64,000 nucleotides of DNA from Tetracladium setigerum (Eukaryota; Ascomycota; Leotiomycetes; Helotiales). Each line of letters starts with the position of its first letter. The stretch's first letter is position 1. Below the pieces are notes generated by a model, which ran no database searches, was not told where the DNA came from, and was given only the letters and a program-made list of their open reading frames with translations. Positions 55,964 through 64,000 of this stretch are shown in pieces. The stretch is from assembly GCA_031472005.1 (NCBI GenBank), contig PZJY01000008.1:2542001-2606000 (forward strand). The letters are read 5' to 3'. Position numbers and translations under genes: made by a program.

Positions 55964-56956
55964 ATGTCGCTCTCCTCGTACCTAGCTTCTAAATACCTCA
56001 ATGCCGAACCGTCCGCCACCAGCTCCGGTAAGAAGCGCAAGCGCAAGCAAGGAACCTCAACACCAGGCCTCATAATAGCAGACGACGATGACCTCGGATG
56101 GTCAACGCACACGCAAAACACAAACGACGAAGATGGCCGACCTATAACCGTCACCTCTGGCTCAGCTGAGTTCCGTAAAGCCAAAAAAAATGCGTGGAAG
56201 ACTGTGGGGATACCTGCGCTCCAGCCGTCAGACCAAAACGATGCCGCAGAGGCCGATCGCATTATCGACGAAGCTGCACGGGAGAATGCGCAAGCATTAC
56301 AAGAAGACGAGGCGCCGGTCATGGAGGATGAATCGGGCGTGTTGATGATGGGTGATGGTACACATGCTGGTCTTCAAACGGCAGCGGATGTATCGAGGCA
56401 ATTTGAAAAGCGCAAACGAGAAGAGGCTGCTGCGTGGGCGAAAGAGGAGTCAGGTCGACGCAAGGAGGGAAAGGGAAAAGCAGAGGAGACAGTCTATCGA
56501 GATGCTACTGGTAGGAGGATAGATCTCTCCATGAGACGGGCAGACGCGAAGAGGGAATTGGACGAGAAGGCGCGTAAAGAGAAGGAAGAACTGGACTTGC
56601 AAAAGGGAGATGTACAGCTGAGAGCGAGGGAGCAGAGGAGGGAACAGTTGGATGAAGCGAGGTTTATGCCGGTGGCGAGGGGTATAGATGATGTGGAAAT
56701 GAATGAGGAGTTGAAGGAGGTCGATCGGTGGAATGATCCTGCGGCGGAGTTTATGACGGTGAAGAAGAAAGGGAAGAGCGCGAGTGGGAAGCCGTTGTAT
56801 CAGGGTTCTGCACAGCCGAATAGGTATAATATAAGGCCAGGGCATAAATGGGACGGAGTGGATAGGAGTAATGGGTGGGAGGGGGAGAGGTTCAAAGCCT
56901 TGAATAGAAAGCAGAGGAACAAGGAGCTGGACTTTTCCTGGCAGATGGATGAGTAA
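55964..56956 (+). CDS. BUD13: Bud13/Cwc26, pre-mRNA splicing (RES complex) factor
   Basis: Single exon, 330 aa. The start block MSLSSYLASKYLNAE and the terminal blocks QPNRYNIRPGHKWDGVDRSN and FEKRWFxxx-like end (GFEGERFKALN-type; here GWEGERFKALNRKQ) are diagnostic of Bud13. It binds Snu17/Ist3 and Pml1 in the RES complex, which retains and splices pre-mRNA in the nucleus. The middle is a long Lys/Glu/Arg helix (about 150-250), including YRDATGRRIDLSMRRADAKR, the conserved segment that binds spliceosome partners. No frame problem. It lies between a surface-protein gene and the TFIIF gene, convergent with the latter. Confidence 0.93.
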   Translation: MSLSSYLASKYLNAEPSATSSGKKRKRKQGTSTPGLIIADDDDLGWSTHTQNTNDEDGRPITVTSGSAEFRKAKKNAWKTVGIPALQPSDQNDAAEADRIIDEAARENAQALQEDEAPVMEDESGVLMMGDGTHAGLQTAADVSRQFEKRKREEAAAWAKEESGRRKEGKGKAEETVYRDATGRRIDLSMRRADAKRELDEKARKEKEELDLQKGDVQLRAREQRREQLDEARFMPVARGIDDVEMNEELKEVDRWNDPAAEFMTVKKKGKSASGKPLYQGSAQPNRYNIRPGHKWDGVDRSNGWEGERFKALNRKQRNKELDFSWQMDE

Positions 56957-57408
56957 AATAATTTATTTAGGAATATGGACTTTTGTCTAGAAAGAAGAAT
57001 TTGTCGTTGTTTCTTGTGATCCAAATTCAAGACTTTGTACAGCATATAACGAGGCTTTCGTGGAGGAGCATCACAAAACACGTCACATTGAGTTACTCCT
57101 CTCTACATGGACGTGCAAAAGAAACAGTCCGTATCAGGACCCAGTATCCCAAGTAGACCATTTGATCTCTCCTAGAAGTAAGTTTACCGTAGGGAGAAGA
57201 GAAATGTTGAAAAATCACATCAAACGGTTCAACTCCACGCATTTTGATGTATCTTTATTTTTATGATAATATCGAGCTGCTTGTGCATCGCTCGTCGCAA
57301 GCAACGAAATGTTGCCATGCGATATCCCGCTTCATTAAATGTACAATAGACCAACAAATAAAGTAATGAGTTCCACGCTTTGCCCCATCCTCCACCTCCT
57401 CCATATCT
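56957..57408. other. Convergent 3' flanks of BUD13 and TFG1
   Basis: About 450 bp; no gene seen. Confidence 0.5.
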
Positions 57409-59660
57409 CTATGATGCAGCCTCTCCACCCGCTGCTGGAGTTGAAGACTTAACCCTGAGCAATTTATTTGGGCTATACTCTAGGTAGACCTTCACCATTT
57501 GAATAAATTGCTTTTTCTCGGTCTTATTCTCCTGCGCGTCGCCGATTCGATTGGAAAAGATCTTCATCAAGCCTGTAATCGAGATACCATTTGGAGGGAC
57601 GGCTGCCTTGAGTTCTTCTGCCGTAATTGGTCCGAGAGAGACAGGTTTTGCTTGATCTATAGATGTTAGTTGTGGTAGAAGTTTGGGGATTCTCGCCATA
57701 CCTGGGCTTCCTGCACGGCTTCCTGTAGCTCTCGCTGCAGGACTACCAGCTCGAGAACTACCAGGAGAGTTCTGTAAGCGAAGCTTAAGCTTCTTCCTCT
57801 TTCCGCCATCGGTCATTTCGCCCCCTGTAGCTTCTCCGTCGCTCATGGCGGTTGGGTTTTGGGCATATGAGTTGACTTCTGTGAGGCGGTTAGAATTAAC
57901 AAGACTTAAAGATAGACGATCTGAGATGAGACGAACCTGAAGATGACTGAGATGGGGAGATCGCACGGGAACCAGCGGGGGTAGACGACCCATGCTTCTT
58001 CTGCTTCTTTCGGGTGGACTCATTGCCACTGGATTCCGACAAGTTTGGAGATCCAGGTCTCTTCAGCTTATTAGATCTCTTTGTCGGATCAGTGTGCTTT
58101 TGTCGACCAGAAGGTGTGTTGTTTCCCTTAGATGAGGCACCAGAAGGCAGTTTGGATTCCGTCTTCAAAGTTTCTAATTTAGCCTTTGCCTTTGCTTCTT
58201 CATCCTTCTTCTTATCAATTTCTGCCTGCTTTTCTTCATCTGACGTGTCATCGTCGCTCTGAGTGAACGTTAGCTAGGTTTTGAATATAAGAGCAAAGCG
58301 AGAGTTCTTACGGAAGAAGAATATGGATGATCGGAGTCAGATTCATAGTTCAAATTCCGCTCTCGCTTCTTCAAAGCCTTTCTGGTACCCTTGCCTTCTT
58401 TCTTGATCAGAATTTTCTCCTTCTCTTCTTCCTCGAACCACGCATCAACTTCATTCTCATCTGCCTCACCAAACAGATTCGCGCCAAGCTGTTCTCGCTT
58501 GATCTTGATCTTTGCATCCTTTGTGTCTTCATCATTCTCTGGATCGAAGCCCGGTTGCTCATCATCGTCCTGGAACAGGTCATCTTCTGCAAAATCCAAC
58601 TGATCCATGTCCTCAACCTCTCGCTTGGACGCACTCTTGAAGGTGCTGGTTTCTCCCTTCACAGTAAACATCTGTGTCATCTTCTTTCCCTCAGCCGCAT
58701 CTCGGAGAGCCTGTTTCTCTTCATCTGTCTTCATGACCCATCTCGACTCCTTGACCTTTTTCCCCATCTGTGCCTCAGCCTCCTCGATTGTGAACACCTT
58801 AAACGCCGGCTTTGCAGCAAACTTGTACCACTTCTCAACGGGGATCATTCTAAACACCGGGCCATCAACGACAAAGATAACGTTGACGCCGGATAGAGCT
58901 GCCTCATAACTGCCAACCCAGGTATTCTTGTTATCTGCATCCTCGATGTGCCATGGAAGGGCTTCCTCATATCTCAAGTCTGACGCCTTTTTCTCCTCCG
59001 CGGTTTTGTCGAGTCGATGAACTTGGGTAGTCTTCTCATTTCGGAAGGGTTGGTTCTTCTTTGAAGCCATTGCTGCAGCATTGTTTCCACTCGGCGCAAT
59101 TTGTGCAAGATCCTCAGCCTTTTGCCTATCCTTCTCCGCCTTCAGGGCCTCTTGTCTCTCGCGCTCCTTTGAGTCAACAGGCGTCTCGACCACCTCTTCT
59201 TCCTTGACCGGTTTTCCTGGAGGGGGCTGTCTTGGATCTCTACGGTGGAGAACGACCGGTCTGGTGAAAGCGTCCTGATCTGCCGGGTCGACGATCTTCT
59301 TCGACGCGAATCGCGCAACGTGATATCTCAAGCCCTCCCGGATAGCACGCTTAGTTGTGTAAAGAGGATAGTCCTGGTATGAGCCAGGCTCGTATTTGCT
59401 AGTCCAGCCACCAGATTGAGCAGTGATTTGGGGTTGTTTATGTAGCCATTGGGAGCCGTGGGAGGATGAGGTCGGACAGACGCGGTGCCATTTGGCTGGG
59501 CGGTGGGTGGTGGTCGAGGAGGTTGTCCAGCTGGTCTGCGAACAGGTTTCTTCTTGGGACGGAGGGGGTCATCATTCACTCGTCTGCGGATGAAGCCAGC
59601 AGGGGCACTCTTTGGAGTTGGAGTTTGTCCATTGGACATACCGGAGGGAGAGTCACTCAT
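57409..59660 (-). CDS. TFG1: TFIIF large subunit (Tfg1/RAP74) (one apparent frame break)
   Basis: Exons 59660-58312, 58258-57937, 57878-57702 and 57656-57409. This subunit pairs with Tfg2 and escorts RNA polymerase II to promoters. Seen: Pro-rich N-terminus, the dimerisation barrel (YPLYTTKRAIREGLRYHVARF; RRDPRQPPPGKP; LPWHIEDADNKNTWVGSYE), a charged central region and a C-terminal winged helix (ITAEELKAAVPPNGISITGLMKIF...FIQMVKVYL). The frame breaks in a G4 run on the plus strand (59430-59433; C4 in the gene) just before the PLYTTKR block. One extra base gives 699 codons with every intron phase right. The gene is essential in yeast, so an assembly error is more likely than a dead gene. Confidence 0.92.
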
Positions 59661-60497
59661 GGTGTTGGAGAGTTTGGCAGATTTGATCCGGCTGAGTTGA
59701 GGTTGAAGTTGATGTTGCTGTCGCCAGCGCCCGTTGCTGCTTGCCTAGGTAGCTAGGTGGACATCAAGAGAAGGAGTTGTCGCGTGGTTTCGAGCTTGCG
59801 CGAGGGGAATGTTGACGAGAGTGAGCGTGTGCTGTATGGCAGCCAGGAGGAATCTCGAGTTGAGGCGGAATGTCTTCAAGGGAGACACTGGTGTTGTCGT
59901 GTTTCTTTCTTTGTTTGGCGACTTTTGTAGATGGAGGCTCAAGGGTGTTTCTTGGATGAGGTTCAGGTCAGTTCAGTGCAGGTGGATGTCAATACCTAAC
60001 CTTACCTAAGACTCACCGTAGTGGGGACGGACTCCTCCTGATGTCACTAGCGTTCCCCCAATCCCTGCATGTCTCTTCACTGCAACTCTTCACCTTCACC
60101 AACTTCACCTTTCTTCATCTTCCTTTAATACACGCACCAAACAACCCTCACTTTCCTTCATCCAAAAAGCCAAAATCACAAACAGTCAAACTTCACACTC
60201 TCCTTCAAAGATAAAGTCAATCTCCAGATCAATATCTCCCGATCTCCCCGATATATGGAGTATCTGCCAAGGCCGCAATCCCCAGTATATCCTCATATGC
60301 GTGCGGATCACAGTCCCTACCTACCATAGACAGAAAGTCAATCGTCACCTCGCCCTCACTTTCCCATCTGTTTGGACACGCCTCTCCATCCTTGGGGACG
60401 GGCCTCATAATCCAAAAGCATCTCCATCTCCGCGCATCGCGTGCAGGCAGGAGTATCTTGAGACCAGTAGTATCTCGAAGACATCTCTCCCTCAACC
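59661..60497. promoter_or_regulatory. Divergent promoter between TFG1 and the poly(A) polymerase gene
   Basis: About 840 bp with a CT-rich leader before the plus-strand gene (60060-60200). No gene supported. Confidence 0.45.
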
Positions 60498-63400
60498 ATG
60501 TTTCCTTCTCAAGGCCAAGGCCAGCCTGAGGGCAGCAGTTTAGAAGATCGCCTCCGTGGCCTCATTCTCAACAATGCAAAGCCCAACAATGCTGCTCCCA
60601 GCGGACAGCAAACTCAGTCTTTTTCTCGACCTTCTTCTCATCTACCCATGGCGAACTCAGACGTGCAAGCAGCACATCATACAAACGCGGCATCCAGATC
60701 CGATGCCCCTCGCCCACAAAATGAGGCAGTCTCCAAGCCAAAGAGACCTAACCAGGCACAAAGACGACAGATGAATTCGCAAATGTCGATTCCCATTGAT
60801 CCGAGACCAAATCACCACCCTCAGGCTGGTCGGAGCCCAGGATATGGAGGGCACCCCCAGTCTCCACATTACAACAATCAAAGTTACCAAGGCTATCAAA
60901 ACCGGACGCCAAACTACCAACAGCAGCAGTTTTCACCACGGTATCAGAATCCTCAGCAGTCTCCTCACCTTCAGCAACATCCGCATGCTCAACACAACTC
61001 GCCTCGTCAGCAGTCCTTCTCGCCAAGCACCCCTCAACATCAGAATTTCAGGCACAACCATGCCCAGCAAGGTCCGAACAGTCCTCATATGCAGCATGGT
61101 GGCCGAGGTCAACCCCAGAACCGGCAATTGTACCAGCCTGGAAATGGGCAAGGACGTGGAAGGCCAGTTGTTGGACAAGATGCGCAAGATCTTTTCGTGC
61201 AGGTGAATTACCTCGAAACCCTTCTCAAAGGGCATGTTTCGCAAGTGGGAATCGATGCCGAAGAGGAGACCACCAAAGAGGAATTCAGAGCATTGATTGA
61301 AAAGATTTGCCAGGAAGCCATCGCAGAATTCGAGAATGGAATTGGTAACAAGGACTTTGACGGCTCAACAGTTCAGCTGCAATGCTTTGGAAGCATGAAA
61401 TCTGGGTTTGCCACCAAAGCTTCCGATATGGATCTGGCACTTCTTGCTCCAAAGTGTGTACCTGCCACCGATTCAGCTGAGTCAAGGATACCCCGGCTTC
61501 TGGAGATGAAGCTGCTTAAACTAGGATATGGTGCTCGACTTCTCACGAGAACACGAGTTCCGATCATCAAGCTTTGCCAGAAGCCAACCGCTAAGCTGCT
61601 CGCGGATCTCATTGAAGAACGAAGGAAATGGGACAATGGTATTACAGACGATGACAGCCATGAAACTCATGGTGAAGCGAAGCGACAGAGTGTTGATAAT
61701 ACAAAAAATCCGGATACAGAGCAACATGAAAACAATTTGTCCTCCTCAATTGCACCACCACCTGATGCAGCAAACTTTCACAGCCCAACAACTCCGATTG
61801 CACCACTCGCTGCAGTCTCCGGGGACGAATATCATGAGAAAATATCTTCGTTGAAGCAGAGTGCACAACAATCGCTCAATGATTATCATAATTCTGCGAA
61901 ACGGCTACTGAGAAAACTGGGCGGCCGGGACATCACCGTGAATTCGCCAGATCTCAACAAGCTTGAAAACGAAATCCTTGACGATGTATGCAAGGCGTTC
62001 GTTCTTGGCCTTGCATCACGAGAGATGTCAACTCGACTACAGAACTACACATCAATTCAAAAGCTCTTCCATCCCTTCGATAATACCAGACAACGATCTC
62101 TACAAGGGGTATTTTACCAAGCAGATGGCGAGAGATTCACTATGGCGTGGGATCTGCGCCCCTTCTTGGAGTTTAACGAAAAATTCGAAACCGAAGCTTC
62201 GGCGGCAATCGAGTCGTGGATCTCGTTGCAAGGAAAGAGCAGTAGCATCCTAGAACCTGCTTTCTACAACAGGCAGCTGTATGCTGGATTGGAAAAGTTG
62301 AAGAAAATCAACTCTTTGCAAATTATGCTTCTAGAACAACTGCCGCATGAAGAACCAGCTTATTATTACGCCAGGGCTCGGAAGATGCAAAATACACTCA
62401 GAGGTCGAACACCAGAGAGCACTTCTGATGACATTTCTAGATTTGTTGTGGATCAATACATCAAAGGAATATCCAATCCTTCCATCAGAGAGGCTTTGGG
62501 TACCGGGGCCCTTCAAGAGGTTTCCAGTGAGCATGTGAGGTTGCAGCTTGCCATTGACTACGAGCGTGGCCTAGACTTGAAGATATTTGAGGATGCAAAC
62601 ATTGACGATGTGAAGACATACATCAAGCTCTTACAGAGCTATACAATAAATCAACTCAGTGTCGACCCGGCATTAATTGCAAAGATCAAAAGCCTTCCGA
62701 TCCTACTCAAGTCTCCGTGTTGAAGGCAAAAGATCCGTACAAGGACAAACTTGAATTCCCCAAAAACGACATCGGAATTCAGTGCGATATCAATTTCTCA
62801 GCACAACTCGCCATCCACAACACTCTTCTACTTCGATGCTACGCCGCAAGTGATCCCCGAGTCAAACCAATGATTTTGTTTGTTAAACACTGGGCAAAGG
62901 TGCGAGGTATCAATACTCCATACCGCGGAAGTCTAAGCAGTTATGGTTACGTTCTCATGGTTCTCCACTACCTTGTGAATGTCGCACATCCATTTGTTTG
63001 TCCGAATCTGCAACTCGTCAACAAGGATCCACCAAATCATCTGTCCCCCGAAGAGTTTGAGGCCAGAACGAGCTGTAACGGTCGAGACATCAGGTTCTGG
63101 AGAAATGAGGCCGATATCAAAAGTTTGGCTGATCGAGGGATGCTGAATCACAATAAGGACCTTCTGGGATTTCTTCTGCGAGGATTCTTTGAATACTATG
63201 CTCAAATTGGTCAAATGACGACACTCAATACACGAGGTTTCGATTGGGGCAGAGAAGTACTCAGCTTGAGAACTCCATCCGGTATTGTAACGAAGCAGGA
63301 GAAAGGCTGGACGGGAGCGAAAACAACTGTTGAAACAAGTATTATCGCCGCTCCACCAACTCCAAATAAGGGAGGCATCTCGGACGAAGGCAACAAACCC

Positions 63401-63679
63401 AAGGCATCTGTCAAGACGATGGAAGAAACGAAAGAGATTCGACACCGTTACCTCTTTGCAATTGAAGATCCGTTTGAACTTGACCACAATGTTGCAAGAA
63501 CGGTAACCCACAACGGGATTGTGTCCATCAGAGACGAGTTTCGTCGTGCCTGGAGGATTATCCGCGAAGTTGGGAAGGGTGGCGATGAGGGTCTGCTAGA
63601 GCCTCATGAGGAAGTTGAGAGGAAGAATGGGCTAAAAGAAGCGATGGAAATCATCCATGGTGTTAGAACAGGGGTATAA
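60498..63679 (+). CDS. Non-canonical poly(A)/poly(U) polymerase of the Cid1/TRF type (one apparent frame break)
   Basis: Single exon, 1060 aa after one correction. Residues 1-230 are Gln/Asn/Pro/His-rich and probably disordered. The nucleotidyltransferase core follows with the helical turn FGSMKSGFATKASDMDLALL (catalytic Asp pair). Then come a roughly 400-residue insert and the PAP/OAS1-associated domain (KPMILFVKHWAKVRGIN, GSLSSYGYVLMVLHYL, GFFEYYAQ..FDWG). The frame changes at about 62706-62711 (CTTCCGATCC). One more base joins LKAKDPYKDKLEFPKNDIGIQCDINF, which has the third carboxylate, to the first part. Enzymes of this type add A or U tails to RNAs in quality control or cytoplasmic regulation; which tail is not decidable here. 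Confidence 0.87.
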
Positions 63680-64000
63680 TTATGTAGAAACGATTTGCAC
63701 CAGATTTGGCGTATGCGGCGTAGGGTGGTTTATGGTCGCAGACTTCATGCAGTAGATTCCCAATACCAAAGAATTGTATTTTCAACTCCTGTTGCAGGTG
63801 CAGAGGATTGTTCCGGTAGGTCGTATCCAGCGTCTAATAAACTCAAGAACGGTTGTCCAACAGGTCGCATAGTATTAAGCTCCTTCCAAGTGGTCGGAAA
63901 TGAATAGCCTCCAGGGTCAGCCCAGCGCTTGCAGAAGCGGAAGTCTCAGTTCTCTTCCATTTATCATGCCGAAAGTTTTCCATGTGCTAAAGGAAGAAGC
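63680..64000. other. 3' flank at the window edge
   Basis: Downstream of the poly(A) polymerase gene. Only a short plus-strand frame (63695-63907) without features; a neighbouring gene may begin outside the window. Confidence 0.45.

Noticed and set aside
1..64000. tRNA, rRNA and CRISPR features
   Set aside because: No T-loop consensus (GGTTCGAATCC-like) with a fitting acceptor stem was noticed, no ribosomal stretches, and no regularly spaced repeats; CRISPR arrays are not expected in a fungal genome. A tRNAscan run would be decisive for tRNAs.

Overview
This window reads as a gene-dense piece of a filamentous ascomycete (Pezizomycotina) nuclear genome. Genes carry short GT..AG introns of about 45-160 bp, and the families present are typically fungal: Zn2Cys6 regulators, a UstYa-type DUF3328 protein, OPT and sugar transporters, GH28, GH3 and GH31 enzymes, a P450, and GPI-anchored and secreted proteins. 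The plant cell wall enzymes and small secreted proteins suit a plant-associated species. A Leotiomycete (Helotiales) is my best guess, with low confidence.

Layout. 0.8-18.4 kb: an Atg38/NRBF2-like autophagy protein, an unusual regulator with six zinc-cluster motifs in tandem, an intact Tc1-type transposon with inverted repeats and a TA duplication, an OPT transporter, a normal Zn2Cys6 regulator, a DUF427 protein and the SMC5/6 subunit Nse1. 18.4-20.2 kb: no gene seen. 20.2-29.4 kb: neutral ceramidase, a Cys-rich single-pass membrane protein, a P450 and Hgh1. 29.4-35.8 kb: a three-copy diverged repeat, then a divergent pair made of a secreted nuclease and a GPI-anchored 5'-nucleotidase, with PHO-type E-boxes between them. 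36.1-41.3 kb: a compact accessory block with two small secreted Cys-rich proteins flanking a UstYa-like oxidase and a second HxxHC membrane protein; this is a possible ribosomal-peptide (RiPP) or effector locus. 41.7-52.8 kb: a wall-saccharide block of endopolygalacturonase, sugar transporter, GH3 glucosidase and GH31 alpha-xylosidase, the last two divergent over a promoter with three GGCTAA sites. 53.0-63.7 kb: a GPI-anchored protein and the core genes Bud13/Cwc26, the TFIIF large subunit and a non-canonical poly(A) polymerase.

Two features cut across the window. First, nine genes, several of them conserved housekeeping genes, are broken by what is each time one missing base, mostly in short G or C runs. 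Adding the missing bases makes the total length of every one of these coding regions divisible by three. The best reading is uncorrected base-deletion error in the assembly rather than nine pseudogenes. Second, three unrelated genes are best explained by micro-exons of 11, 8 and 5 nt.

All calls come from reading the sequence and from memory of the families; no database search was run. No tRNA, rRNA or CRISPR array was recognised.
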